Shown here: positions 10,977 through 25,900 of the stretch, in pieces
Layout of the letters: every line of letters starts with the position of its first letter
How positions within the stretch are numbered: the stretch's first letter is position 1
From: Aradus depressus
Lineage: Eukaryota; Arthropoda; Insecta; Hemiptera; Aradidae
Length of the DNA: 64,000 bases
Assembly: GCA_963662175.1 (NCBI GenBank)
Contig: OY759217.1
Coordinates: 53,110,108 to 53,174,107 of the forward strand
Direction: 5' to 3'
Program-made: the position numbers and the translations under genes
Notes under the pieces: generated by a model
Seen by the model: only the letters and a program-made list of their open reading frames with translations
Databases searched by the model: none
Told to the model about the DNA's origin: nothing

Positions 10977-13900
10977 GTAACCACCTGGAACCTAGCCTCT
11001 ATTTCATTCACGAAACTCCCGGCACCGGCAAAAATAATATATCTTTATGTATGAGTGCATAAGGCATATGTACAACAACAGAGGTCCTTTGGTTTTTTAT
11101 GTGGGAGGTAAAACACAACGTCGTCCTTCGGATGTGACGTTATGCGTTGGTTTCGAGCCTGTGCAACATTTAGTCGGGCTCATGTCCACTTGAGTGACGA
11201 AAGAGCTCTTTGGTAGTAGGTGCATGACCTTGTAGCTAATCCCCGGGCATGAGTCATAATAACTAACTAATATAGTGTATTGAAATCACATGGTCCTGTG
11301 CTATTTGATTGAAATGTTAAAGTTATATTTTAATGTTCAAATAAGTATAATTTGTTTGTTTTTGTGAGTCATGCCCGGGCTTTAACTACGATGTTATGGT
11401 CCACTACGAGAGCACTCTGTATGAGCCCGACTCCAGTAAATGACGACCCAGGTTTAGTGACCTGAGGTAGGCCGTCATGCCCTGGCCTACTGTTTCTACA
11501 ACACCTCCCAGATAAAAAACGTTCGCTCTAGATGATTTAAATTAAATATACATATCGACTGTTAAAACACAAACAGAATATATCATTATCACATCGATAA
11601 AGTAAATATAAAAACAAAAATACCGATATTTTTCTAAACATTATTGATATCATTGATAAATCGGGTCTCGATACGCATCCCTAAGTTAGACAGAACCTCC
11701 TCATGTGGCTTGTTGAAGTATATAAAACCTATACGAATTGTTAATGTTATTCTGGCAGTAAGAAACTAAAATTAAATTGTAAGTCCTCTTGTAGGAAATG
11801 GTTGTCACTTCTCAAAAAGTGAGATAACCTTGGTCTTGGGGGCTGCAGGAGGGAGGTGCCTTCATTTCAATTATCTTTTCTTTCTTTCATTTTTATGAAC
11901 CGATTTTAATAAAAATTGGAAAAAAAGCCCAAGGAACCTTCCTTTTTTGTTATAATAGAAAAAAAAAGTAGTAATTGTGCAAAATTTCCTCGCATGTAAA
12001 CCTTCCTTTAGTTATTTTGTTGCTGAGTATTACCATTATCTTGTGAAGACTTTCCTCATCACAAATTATATGATAAAATGTACCTTTTTGAAAAAAAAAT
12101 TAGTTTTTTAAAACTGGTTAAATGGGACCACTACATACATGCCAATATCAAGTTTTATAAAAATACGTTCAATGGTTATAGGACAATTGGAGAGAGACAG
12201 GCAAGGAACAAAGTGTTTATTTCGACTTGATATGCAAAGATCCGAAAGAAATTTTGAAATCTTAGACGAAACAATTTTCGGCTCTCAGCACGCAGCTTCC
12301 CTTTCTTTCCTTCGGCAATGCGAGGTTTGTGACTCATGTCTGGGTTACTACGTTGTCATATTGCCTACTACCAGAGCGCTCTTTCTTCGCTCTGCTGGAG
12401 ATTACACATTGAGATGACACAAACCAGGGCCCCAGCCGAACTTGAACCCACGTATTTGAGCACAATAGACATTTTCGGGGAAGAAGAGGATTTTTATTTT
12501 CTTGTAAATTTATTGTATTTGCATTTCGAAACATGTCAATTTTTAAAATCATGTTTCTTACAGTTTTTAGTTGCACTTATGTCATTCTCGTTGTTCTTAT
12601 TAATATTGTAAAAGTATGGTCAGTTTAAATTTAAGTTTGATCTTATACGGAGTTCAATTTGTAATATTTCCACACAACTTGTTTAGGTTTTCCGTCCACG
12701 TATTATTTATTAACCTGAAGACCTCTCAAGAGGTGCATTCTTCTATGCATTTCTGCATGGAACAGCCAAAGCAGTTAATAATTGTTTTTATGTTTGTAGT
12801 GTCTGCGTCAGAAAAAAAATAAAATAAATTATTCTATTTAAATAGTAATTTTCGGGAGGCTGTTGTTGGTGAGTCGCGTTGAGTTGAGGGGCGGACTGGC
12901 TCCAGTGAGGGGCGGCACTGCGTACTCATCTTATTGGCATAAGCTCTCTCTCGTTGCGGAACTTTTGCGGAACAGTGGTTTCAGTGGAATACGGAACAGT
13001 TGGGAACGCTACCCATAATGCCCTGGTTTCGGTTGCTCCTACAAAAAAGGTCGCCTCGCCTTATCTCCCTTCCACTATCTCTATAGAGGGGGGCAGCTCT
13101 GGACTTTATCTCCCTCCTCTCCTTATCTCTCCGTTATCTTAGTTCTCTTATCAGTTGTCTGCATGGAAACTTAGGTAAATTGTTGCTCCTCTTCGTTCCT
13201 TCAACCTTAATATTATTTTTAGTCGAAAGTCCGACTTGGAAAAGACAAATTTTTCTCCATATAAAAAAAAAAAATTTAGAAAAAAAATTATAGTGTTTTT
13301 TCCCCCTTTTATAAATGTTTTTTGTTGATATCGAAAGAAAAACAACTGAACGATCATTGTGGTAAGTAGGTATTGTCTATGTTATGGCTGAAGTGTAAAC
13401 ATAAACATGGCTAGTTCATAAATTAATCTATTGGTTATTCCATTTCACTTATTGCCGGAACATATTGTTACGAACTGAATCATACATTTGTACTTTCTGT
13501 CAGTTACTTCAAGAATAGACTCTCATACAGAATCTTAATATTCGAACTTACATTTGTATTCTTTTAGTATCTATATTTTAATTGAGTTTTATTCAATCTG
13601 TTTTTGTTTACTTATTCAAAATTATGTATTTGTGTTTATAAGTAGTTTTCTTAGTGATTTTAAATTATTTTAGTGTCGTTATTCAAGTAAAAGATTGTTG
13701 TAGGTCATCATTTATTAGATAATTCGAGATTAGTTGGAGACTCTAGGACAGAACTTTGTGCACCTCACAAAAACTGTATACCTATACATGCAGAGGGTTA
13801 GTTGCTTGTACTCTGTTGATCAATTAGTGATGTAAATAGTTGTTAATATCAATATAGATTGAGTTCAGAGATCAAATAGTGAGTTATGTTGTAAATATTT

Positions 13901-16900
13901 GAGTTAATGCAGGAGAGGGTTGTAAATACATAGTTGCTATCTGTTCACTCTCTTTATCTTGAGAATTACTTACAAAATGTGAGTATTGTCATTTCTTTTG
14001 GAAACTTAAGGAATTTTGTTGGTTACATAAAAACAGTTGCGCGTTTTTTTCTCAAATTTTGATTTTGACAAGTTTTTATTTGAACCTGTTTACGATTGGA
14101 AATTAGCGAATAAAGAGTTATCTACTGTAGTATGGATTATTTATTGTTGCATACTATATTCTCATCCACACATTCAGAAGTTGTGACAATATGTATCAAC
14201 GGTTATATATACGAATCATGTAATGTAAATATGAAGATGGCTGATATAGTGAGAAGTGATTATTTCACAGGTTGTCAAATAAGATGTAGTCTGATCTCTC
14301 ACATTTTTTTTATTTTTATTAGCTAGCTGGCTTTCGAGGTTGCCCTCATCATCAGGCAGTCTGATAAATACAAATTATTAAACCTTATTTCTGAGGTGAC
14401 TCAGATGAGGTACATGAATAACTTGAAATTTAAAATTTTTAAAGGTTTTATTTATTTATACTTTATTTTTATAAAAAATTTTAAATTTTATTTACTATAA
14501 CATTTGATTAGGTAAAAAAAAATTATTTATCAGACTGCCTGATGATGAGGGCAACCTCGAAAGCCAGCTAGCTAATTCTGATAAATATCTGTGAGAGGTC
14601 AGACTACATCTTATTTGACAACCTGTGAGAATGTAATGTAATGTATCCGATAGAAGAAAATGTCTTCTATCCTTTTGCGAGTTTGTGTGTGTCATATCGC
14701 CTACTACCAGAGCGCTCATTTGTCGCTTTGGTGAGACATAAGCCCGACTATGGCTTCCCCTCCGACGGACGGCATGCTCAAAGTTATCTCCCAGATAGAA
14801 AGGCCTCAGCCGTGGTCTTGAGCACAATAGACAAGCATATCCTCAACGTGTTTGTCCTCTCTTCTGTGATTCATTAAGATCCCCAGTTTTTTTCGGTATT
14901 TTTATTTATACGTGTTACTTAAGATGGGGAATACGCTCGTTCAATAAGATTAGATAATATTTCGTTTTCCAATTTTGACAGTTTACAATAAACATGGGGA
15001 GTGGGGAGAGATGTTAAGGAAGCACTGTGGTTCTCTGGGAGAGATTAGTATTGATACCCCACATATCAATAATATCGATATTTGTTCTAACAGTCGATAT
15101 GTGTATTTAGTATAAAACCATACTACTCCCCCTCTTATCATTCTTCTCTCTCCCAACTAAAATTGCCTTCCTTCTCCCAGTAGACCTTTTTAATTGTCAG
15201 AACCTCGACACCTATTGATTTTCAGCCAAATCGACCAAATACGATTACGGGCCAGGCTTAACGCAAAATTTAGATTACTTTTTTTATACCTACCTAGTAC
15301 AAGAAAGTATTGCAATCGTGCCAAAATCCAAAATCGAGTTTTCAACGGATATTCACGTTTAAAGGTCCCCTGAATATGTTGTGACTATTTTCGCGATGAT
15401 GTTTGTTCGTGTGTGTGTATATGTGATTGGAAAGTCGTGAGCGCAGAAATTATACCTTATAAAATTTCCAATCGCTAATTATTCATCAGATTTGAGATAG
15501 AATCAATTCGACAAAAGTTATAGCGCCTCAAAAAATGAAAAATAAATTTTCGTTGGTGATGAAAATAAAATATATGTGATGTGGCCATCACAGGACTTTC
15601 TTATACCAACCACGCTAATAGACCACTCTCTCTCCTCCTCCCCCTTCTCAAAATCATTTCATATTGGCGCATTACTGGATATTAGAACGTCTCTCTCATT
15701 ATTAACGTACAGCGTATACAATGAAACAAAAAAATATCGCTGAAGGCAACTAATTTCTTTCATATATCTAGGGTTCAATTGATACCACAAAGTATCGATA
15801 CTTTTACTCAAGAGTAGTATCGATTAAAACTTTCGATACTACTCAGGTATCGTATATACAGTATCGATACCTACTTGAATCGAGTACTTTGTATTATTAA
15901 TTTTAAAAAAAAAGTATATATATATATATATATTAGTGGCAAATTGCAATAACCAGTTAACTGACACGAACCTGATTTCGAGATATTCATGTTTAAAGTA
16001 TATGACATATAATTTATTGTAATATTTGATATATAAATGTTCAAGTTGATGTACAGAAATTAGTTTATAATATAAATGTTCGTTTATAATATAATATATG
16101 ACAGTTAACTGGTTATTACAGAATAATTCCAGTTAACTGATTCGGTTTTCCTGAAATCACAGTCATAAATATCAATTTAAACAATGGACTCATATGGGAA
16201 ATGGAAATTTAGATCAAAATACACATTTTTCTCAGAAAATCTCATTTTTTTTAAATGTCACTTAACTGGTTATTGCAATTTGCCACAGATATATATATAT
16301 ATATATTAATAATAACCGCATCGATAGAATCGGGTACTTTTTATAATTAATTTAAAAACATATCTACACATATTAATAATAAAAAACAATAACATTTGAA
16401 AGGTATAAATGAATATTGTAAGTGGGCATAAAAATAAATAAATAAAATCGAAAAGATAACATTATATTATTAAAAGTTATTAAAATTAAATGAACAATAT
16501 CTCTTGGCAAAACGTACTGAATGGAAATATTAAAAAGCCTTATACAATAAAAATACAATTCATCCTTCTAACTAAAGAGATAAAAGTACTGGAGACAAAA
16601 CAAACTATATTATTAAAAATAAATTACAATTATTACAAAGTTGAACAAAACAAGGAAAGAATATATGTACGTACAATTATTGAAAAAATTCTTGCTCCGA
16701 AAGGTACCCTAAAAATAATAGTTTTTCCAGGTGCTTAGCTGAAAGTCTATTTCTATTTGTGGACATTATCCCTCCAGCCTTAGAAAATAGCCTTCCACAG
16801 GTCACTGATGACACCACAACCACAAGAAATGTCAATGCCTGTTTGTACAGGAGTGTGAATACGCATTTCATTTCATCCCATTGTTCCAAAGGATGAGATT

Positions 16901-19900
16901 TTAATGGGGCCACGGGGAAAATAAACGGTGAACGATTTTGATGAATTGAAAACTTTATATAATTTTTGTAAGTGTTGAAATTTGAAACGAGTACTTTGAA
17001 TCGATACAAGTAATATCTATTCGATACCTTTTTGGTATCGAAATGAATAAAGTATCGATACTTTATTTGTATCGATAGATCCCTATATATTCCCAGTAAT
17101 GCCAGTATGAAATGATTTTGAGAAGGGGGAGAGAGAGTGATCTGTAAGCGTGGTTGGTATGTGTGTGTAGTCCTGTAATGGCCACATCACATTTATTTTT
17201 TTTATGTTCTGATGTGGATTTTTTCCTCCTTTATTTTAAATAATAAAGAAAGGTATTCATGTCTTTCATTTGCCCGAATTAATAAAGAGCAAGTCCGCGT
17301 CTAGTGTTATTTATTCTAATCGTAGCTGAAACTTCGCGTCGCGTTCTGTTGCTCCAGAGTATCCCGGGCCTGATATCCAATAACATTCCCCCAGTGTAAG
17401 GTTGTTCCTCTAGTGAGTGTGTGACTTCTTCAGTTTCAGGAGGGTGTCAGTATTCGTGCGGACCCTGCGGTATCAAGTTCTCGTCCTTGAGCACCCTGGA
17501 GGCACACCAGGCCTACTACTGCTCTCATAGACCTCCCTCCACCTCCAGGGGTAAATATATATATATATATATCTTGTTAAATATATAAGTCCGTTTCAGC
17601 TAACTTTCCACACGATTGAGTCCCCACCCCTACAATAGATGTTTCAGTCTACAGCCTCGGAATGGGCACTCATTCTTAGGAAACTTGGTTGAAGTGGACT
17701 ATAATTGTTACATGTTACCGATCATAACAAATTACCAATTGATAACACAATTATCTTATTAATCAAAAGTAACCAGTAACTATACAACAGCAAAAATTAT
17801 TTGATTTTTCTACAAATATAATTTCCACAAATCATTTGTCTGCAACAGTATCATAACATGTATATAATTTATTCCCAATAAAGATATGTTTAAGGAATCT
17901 ATACCCTGCGATAAGAAATAAGGCGGTTCTGGAAATATGCCATGTTGTCGCACTTGGAACGAGGGATCGAGGAAAAGGGGCGTGGCCGGCCACGAAAGCA
18001 TCATAATATGTGACATATTATGTGACAACGAAGTGAGAGTCACGTTGCCTATCCCCAACATCAGGCCTTTCCTATCTATGTGAAGTTCGCACCCAACCCA
18101 GTGGGTGGTAAAGCATGAATTGACAACGCCGCATTTCCGCCCATCCGCCTCATTTCATGTCACCGAGTATTAGCAGACATTTTCCTCAGCTTGTTTTTCT
18201 TGCTTAGACTCGTATAGCATGTTATAGACAATACGTTGATGATAGAGAACGAAAAGTATTGAGAGTCGGTATTATTGAATAAGTAATTTGGCAACAGAAG
18301 AAGTCAGAACCCTCTATCGACGAAAGCTATTGTTTTTCAGCCAAATTGACCAAAGTGGAGGGGGAATTAGGGGAGAGGCTTAACTCAAAAACCTCAATAA
18401 CTACTCATGTAATGAATGTAAGAGACATGAGATTTCATATTTGAAGTCCAATCCCAATCCTCATTTGAGACTGGTTGTTACATAACCTGTGAAATATCTG
18501 CGATATCGGCTTAGGGAAGGGGGGTTCAGGGGAGGGCCTCGACTCAAAAACCGTAATAACTGCCGATGTAATGAATTTATCGACACAAAGTTTAGTTTGA
18601 GGATGTGCAGGTAGACCAAGAAGGAAGGAGAGATGGAAGTGTTGAATGCATGAGGGGAGAAGCTGGTCACCACTCCCCGTTATATTTGCTATTTTATATA
18701 CTAGCAGGTCTCTCGGCCAGCACCGCCTCAGTCTTCAGGGGGATTATCTGGAAGGGAGCAAGAGGATTTACATGGAAGGAAAGTGAAATTTAGAGAAGCG
18801 GGATTTGATGAGGTCGAAACATAAGAAATTGTAAGGTCAATATGGAGCGTATGGATGGAAACATAGAAGGGTGCATCGACAATTGTTCTTAAGGTCTTGG
18901 TTTGGAAAGACTGGATACGCTTGTTAGATGGCTTAGCACAACCCCATAATTCGAGTCCATATGATCATGTAGGTCTAATTATTGTCTTGTAAATGGTCAG
19001 TTTGATTTCAATAGAAAGTTTGGTTTGTCTGCTGAGCAGCCGGTAGAGCAGACCAAACCGTCTGTAGCTCCTGTCGTTTAAGTCGTGTATGGGGTTCCAT
19101 GTCAGTCGTCGGTATAGATAGAACCCAAGGTAGCGGACTTGATTGGTTCCCACTGCTACTAGAGAAAAGAGGAAGGGTGGGGGAATAGTGGGGCTCTCCC
19201 CCACCGCTCAATTTATTTGACTGGCATTGATGACCCCTCTTTGTCACTTCTCTTCCTAGGCCACAGCTTATATGGTAGTCTATGGACGGACGTTTCTTCT
19301 AGCCAGGTTGGTTTAGAGCTAGGATTGGTGAAGGATAGTAAAAAGGAACTGTAGTATAAGTGATGAGGAAAATATTATTTACATGGAATTTTGTTTGTCT
19401 ACAGTGGAAGTGGAGAGTGGAGAAGAGAAAAGTTCGACAGCGAAGGAGGAAAGCGGTGGGGAGAGCAGCAGCGGAGAGCCAGCGGCCAAGTGTCCAAGGG
19501 TAGGACGGCTGTACCGGTGTCAGCACTGCAGCTACTCGGCGGACAAGAAGCTGAGTCTGAACCGACACATGAGGCTGCATGGGGCCAGTCCCAACTCAGA
19601 GCCTCCTTCCCCGGAGAGGACCGACCCCTACTGTCAGGACTGTGATATCAGGTCAGTAGGCTATATACAGGTCGCTACCCTAATCCACGGCTAATAAGTG
19701 TATTAATAAGCCAAGATATCGTAATATTAATTTAATCAAAGGGCGCTCCTGCTCCTCACCTCAATAGCCTTTATATAATTTTGCCCTTTTTTGTCATTAT
19801 AATTAAAATTAAAATAATAAAAAAAAAAAAAAAGGGAAAGAACTTTTTTTTAAAACAACATACAATATGCAAGCGGAGTTGGGTCCAGATCCCTTGCCCT

Positions 19901-22900
19901 GTGAGGACAGTAGAATGTCCTGCAGACCCTTCCACCATGATCCTGAAACAGCTAGCATGGTTGTGGATTTAAAGTAATGTAAATTATTGCTAAAGCAGAA
20001 AACAACAATAGCCCTGAGCTGAGACTAACGACGAGCCTTTCAGCTAGTTTCATGAAGTAATCAGCCTTATATATTTTTTTTTCTTCCAGATTTTCCTCAA
20101 GTAAAACGTTCCGAGCTCACAAGCTGCACTACTGTCAGACGAGGCACAAGAAGCTGTCTGGGGGCGGAGGACTGATGGATGAGGGAGGGGAGCAGCCCTT
20201 CTTGGCTCTCCCGACCAACCCCATCCTCATAGTGCCCTACTCTCTGTTCGAGGGGGCGAGTCTAGTCTCCGGGGGCGGTGGTGGGGCTCTGCCCCCTACA
20301 GACACCGCCTGCCTCCTCCTCCCTGATGGGTCCCTTCAGCCTATGGCTCAGGCCATCCCTAGACCACTCGCCGAGAAGACCCCTCGACCCTCCTTCACTT
20401 CTCCGCCTCAGGTAAACACGAACCCACAAAAACAACTCAGTTGTAAAATTCCGCCAAATAGTGTGCAAGGTAGAACCACATACATAACTTCCATCTTCCA
20501 AAATTGAAGTAATTCCTTAAAGTGTAAGATAAGGTTATTGCTCAGCTATTATATCAACAAAATATGTACGAAATTGCACACATTTCCAAAACAGCTGATG
20601 CGATTGGCTCCAAAATCAATAATCGAGTCCTCATTGTGACAAATATAATTGAAACAGTAACATTCAAATCCGTGAATTTTTTCAAACTATTTTGTAACTT
20701 TTTCAAGTTTTTTTGAACGAAAGAATAGAAAATTTCACGAACAATCACGCACAACCGCCATGCGGAAAACTACGCATTTTTAAATTTTACGTTTTAAGGA
20801 TAGTGCAATCAGAATTTTGTTACCTTATCTCGAAAGCGTTTTTTCCACCTTATCACCAGACTTCCATTTCCTTACGGGTACATGGAAGTGAAGTTAATGA
20901 TATCAGAAGTCATTGCTGTCAAGTGGTACCACCTTTGAAAACATCTATAGACTCTTCTGCTTATGAACACCGTTATGCCCAGCTGTTCTGGTGTTTATTA
21001 TTTGGCCCACTCACTGTTTTATTTTTCCGCGTCTGATGGTCTATTTTAATTATTTAGGAATTGATTGATACATTTCTCCCTTTAACAGGTACCAGATAAT
21101 ATAGAATAGTGAAACGAAAATACACTGTGTTATCGATGGCCTCTGTTGTCCCTTTATTATAATCAGTCATCTCGAGGAATGTTTCAGATATGATAACATT
21201 TCATAGATCCTCTTTTCTTATAATAGTAATCTTTTCGAAAAACATGAAAAGTGTTGTATTTGACCTTTTTTTTTGTGTGTGTGTTTATTTATAACTAGTT
21301 ATATTTAACGGGTGCTCCGGCAAATCACCCGGCCCGATATCGTCGGGGAGAGGTACATATGTTGTATTTTGACGTGTACACATGACCATTTTCGTGGTCG
21401 GATCTATGTAACACTATATTTGCACAGGTCTTGATCGATTGCGATTTGCCCTAGGAGTTTTGTAGGTTTACTGTTCCCCGACTGCGTGTCAAACTACAAA
21501 CTTTTTGTGAGGTTTTTCGATTGATCTACTAAAAGGTTTTTATAATCTTTCATTTTATGCTGGTTTTTAAGAGCATTTCGAGAGTTCCGAATCACAAAAA
21601 TAGCGCCAAGTTTCAAGTCTGAGTTCCCAGAGATTTCAAGGTTTCCCGTATCCCATCTTAGTTGTTATCCTAAAAAGTTTCAATAACTTTTTTTTTTTTT
21701 TTTATTTTATTTACAGATATTTAAAACTGTATAAAAATAAATACAACAAGCAAATTTGCTATTAGAGAGATAATGGCAATGTCAAAATGTCAAGAGTGTA
21801 GATATCACCCAGTGGTGACACTTCCTAGTCACTGATTTCCTCTCATTTGTAACCAATCACTCTCACTGTTGCTGGTAAGGAGGTCTCTAGGCTATTGACG
21901 CTTAAGCCGTCGTTGGGGAAGTATGGCAGAATGGAGGGCACGGACTAGAGGATTATTGTGGGAACTAAGAAGGGAAAATAATTTTTTATGTTTGGATTTA
22001 GGGACTTCGGTGACAAAAGGTACGTTAAGGCCAGTGTGAAGAGTTTTGTTGGGGACGTAATAAGGAGCATTGGCTATTGTACGAAGGATTTTGGATTGAA
22101 AGAATTGGATGCGCTGGAGATTGGAAGTCTTGGTAGAAACCCAGAGTTCGAGTCCGTAAGTCCACATAGGTTTGAATGATGCGTTGCATATAAGTCGTTT
22201 TGTTACCATAACTTCCTTTAAATAAAAAAAAAATAATGCCCCTTGTCCTAGACGTAGGCTTACTTAGGAGCCGGGGCCGGCCACCGGCGAATCAATCTGC
22301 GACGATCGGGGTCTCGAGCCCGTCTTATACTCCGTCAGGAGCTGACATGGGCTGAACACCGGGGGCAGATTTTCCATTTTTTCACTATTAATTTCTCGCT
22401 TATGTCCTTGCAAGTCTATGGTGGAGGTCCCTGCTGGAGCATCTGTAATGCAGCTGTAGAGACCGTTCTGTATGTAGGTCCTTGTAACCCTCAAAAGAGG
22501 TGCTCTGTGAGCTTACATCAGAATTACGTGCACCAGTTGTCGCGTGTGTCGCTCTTTTTTCAGTATCTGTAATGAAACTAAATATGTAAGTGTATTTTCA
22601 TTTGTCTTTAATTGGTTTTTGACAATTTCTTCAAGATTGAATGATGGATGGTTGATGGTAGAAGATTTTTTATAAAAGCAGATTCAGATAAGCACTCCCA
22701 TAGTGAGAAAGAAAGATAAGATAGGACAGGGTAGATGGAGATAGGAGGGATATTTCTTGTTGGTTCCATCCAGATCTCAGATAAGATAGCTCTCTTTGTT
22801 AGACCAATACCCCCTTCTATAGACAGCACATCCCACGAGGCCCTCCAATATCGGGATCCGAGCCCATCAAGATCAGGTTATATTTTTCCAATCCCGAGAT

Positions 22901-25900
22901 GTATTTCGGGATCGGTATTTGGAAATACAATAAACGACCTTGCTACAAATAGAGCTTTTTTTCAGTTTGAAAAAAAAAAACTTTTGTCTGAACCTTTTTT
23001 TTTAGGTCTCTTATTGTTTCAATATTTCTCTTCCTTGTTCTAAAAACCCTTTAGATGAACACTTTCAGAAAACTTGGCACCCATTTTCAGGAGAGGTTGG
23101 ACCTGGAGAATAGCTGAGTGCGTCATCGAGTACATAATTTTAATGCTTTCTTCAAGATCTTTTATGAATAGAAAAAGTTCATTTTGTTTATCGATTTGGG
23201 TGAATTGTGAGCGGTTTATTGGATAGCGATATTCGATTTCAGTCACTCGCCAGTAACAATGAGAGATCACATAATGTTTCGACCGAAATGTGCTTCTTCT
23301 TGATGACTGGCCTCTAAAGCGAGATACAACTCATACCCTGTTCCTCTATACTAGAGTCTATGTATCATTTACTTTATAGTTTTACTTACTTTTTTTAGAC
23401 TGAAAAGCCGACGAAGAAGGACCGATGTGGAGGTGGCGAGATTGGGGGTGGCTCTCCACTGGATCTGAGCTGCCGGGGGCGGAACAGCACCACCCCCTCG
23501 GCTGTGGACGAGGAACAAGAGGCAGAGAAGGAGAACCGCCATGAGAACCAAACCCACGAGGACATCGTGTGTGCCCCCTCCATCCCCAGCCTCCTCTCTG
23601 CCTCCTCCTCCTCCTGCTGTTCTTCTCCCCCCGCCTCCCCTTCCTCCTCCTCCAGGCACCTGGCCGCCTCCATCTCTCCCAAGTCCCCCCGGCCCAATGG
23701 GGCCCGCCTGGAGGCCCCCCCAACCCCCGGAGACCTCAGCCTTCACAGCCTCCTTCTAGCTGCTGTCTCCTCTCAGCAGGTCCCTCCGGAGTTCCTCCCG
23801 CACCTATACTCCAGGTGATTCACTGATCTAATATAGTACAAACTCACTAGTTCCTATTTCGCCCGCAATGTCTGTGATTCACACTGTTTCCATGTTTTTT
23901 CACCAATTTCCTTGGTTTTATTCCATTTTGTGGGTGCTTATAAAAATGTCTACCTTTCCGAAAAGTATGAATAATAAATTGTGTCTAAAAATGAAGATTA
24001 TTAGACTGATAGACAAGTGATGTTGTAAGAGCCGTATTACATCCCCTGTGCCGCTATTTACCATTTTAAGAAGAATAAAAAAGTTTGTGCAAACAGCAAA
24101 TTCAGGTTCAGGCCAGCAAAAATTGACAAATTTTCAACCAAAACAGCTTAGTTTTTGTGTTACATATATGTTTATAGTTAGTTATTATGACTCATGCCCG
24201 GGCTTTCACTACAAGGTCATATCCCCTACTACCAGAGCGCTCCTTTGTCGCTCTGGTGGACATGAACCCGATTCTACTGTGGGAGTACTAAATTTTTCCA
24301 ACCCTAAATTTTTATTCACCATGAGTTCCTGACATCGTCAGGCTCGGGACCATCGCTTAACGTCCCATCCGAAGGGCGGCGTGCATATGTTTATATCTTT
24401 TGATAAAAATTTCGGTTATATTAATAAAAGTTTTGGTTATTTTTTTTAATCGGGTAATATTACCTGACAGGTAACACACATTGGGAGGTTACGTCGCTCC
24501 CGAGAACCTCTTAGGTTTTTTTTTTTTTTTTTTTTCGACTTTAAATTTCTATAAAAAAAGGTACTGATTATTTTGAACTCGGCTTTCAGTGAAGACAGCC
24601 TATATGTATGACACACATTTCTGCCAAACATCGTTCACGAGACCAGGGGTGCATACACGCAAAGCGAGCAGGCGTTCAAATAATAAAAAAATCATCGTAA
24701 CTACTATGTACAGTTTACTAATTTACTTGTTTGTGTCTGTGTGTAGGTTGAAGAGCAAGGGGCCTACGGTGCCGCCGCCGCTGTTTCCAGCAGAGCTGGC
24801 ACTCAGGCTAGCCTCAGAACTGCCGCCCCCAGTCGCCCCACCCCCACCACCTCCCCCGCCTCAGGTCCTTGTCAAGCAGGGCGACTCCAAGTGTCAGGAG
24901 TGTAACATCGTCTTTTACAAACATGAGAACTACATGGCTCACAAGAAGCACTACTGCTCAGCCCGGGGGGCCGGAGGAGTAAAGCCGCCCCCTGAGGAGA
25001 AGACGACACCCCCGAGCCCCTTGGCAGTGGCCCCCTCGCCACCCCTCTCCCCCCCTAGCCCCCTTCCCTCCACCTCCAAGACAATGTATCAGTTCATCTG
25101 TGCCGCCTGTGGGATCAAGTTTACCTCATATGACAATCTGACAGCTCATCAGACCTACTACTGCCCCAAAAGAACGCCCCTCGAGCCCCCGGACAAGCCC
25201 AGGAAGTGTCCCAAGTGCAAGGTAACTAACTATACATTCTATACTGTACTGTACCAGGTGGTTCAGACCTTCCAATAACCTGTTTCTAATCTTCTCACTC
25301 AGTCTTGAAATCAATGAAGGAAACATAAGCCCTTAACACTAGTTGAGGAGAGTTGCCATACATTAAGAAAGAAAGTCCCGAACGAATGGCAACAGGATCC
25401 CATGTATTGCGTCATCTCATCCGCCTCATTTTGTGCCGCCGGCTACATTTTAGAATTTAAATTGCTAGAATAGCCTTAACTCAAAAACCCTAATTGTCAA
25501 TTAATTAATGTATCCACACGAAATTATATATGAAAATTGAGATGAGTCTGTAAGATGCATATTGATTTTTAACCAATTGGACGAAGAGAAGAAGAGGGAG
25601 TGCAAAAACATAGTCATTACAAATATGACAAGCTGGGGAAGTATATTGTCGATGATTTTTTTTTTTTTTTGAGGTTATGACCAACGGGGGGAGATAGTGT
25701 GTATAGGGGGTACATAGGGGGTGTACAGGGGGTACATAGGGGGTGTACAAGGGGTACATAGGGAGTGTACAGGGGGTACATTTAAAAATTAGCTTCATTA
25801 AACAATTCTAACTATTGTTTTCACATCCATCCATTTTTATCCCACGTTTGAAGCTTTGGCAGTTTTCAAAAGGATAGAAAAATGACTATGACATATATTT

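Larger units (their letters stand above)
10977..17439 (+). other. FOG intron 1
   Basis: 6.46 kb, GTAACC to TTTCAG. It holds four SINE family 1 pieces, a dispersed repeat, a possible LTR, the Penelope-like inverted repeat, and the foldback/hAT/MITE nest. No coding exon was recognised in it. Confidence 0.8.

Noticed and set aside
23369..23759. Overlapping ORFs of 72-125 codons on both strands (Gly/Arg-rich or Pro-rich).
   Set aside because: They are shadows of the C-rich FOG exon at 23399-23814; only one frame joins the neighbouring exons and carries PLDLS.
24589..24746. Upstream extension of the 229-codon ORF over FOG exon 6.
   Set aside because: It lies before the acceptor at 24745-24746 and does not fit the preceding exon's phase; it is intron sequence.
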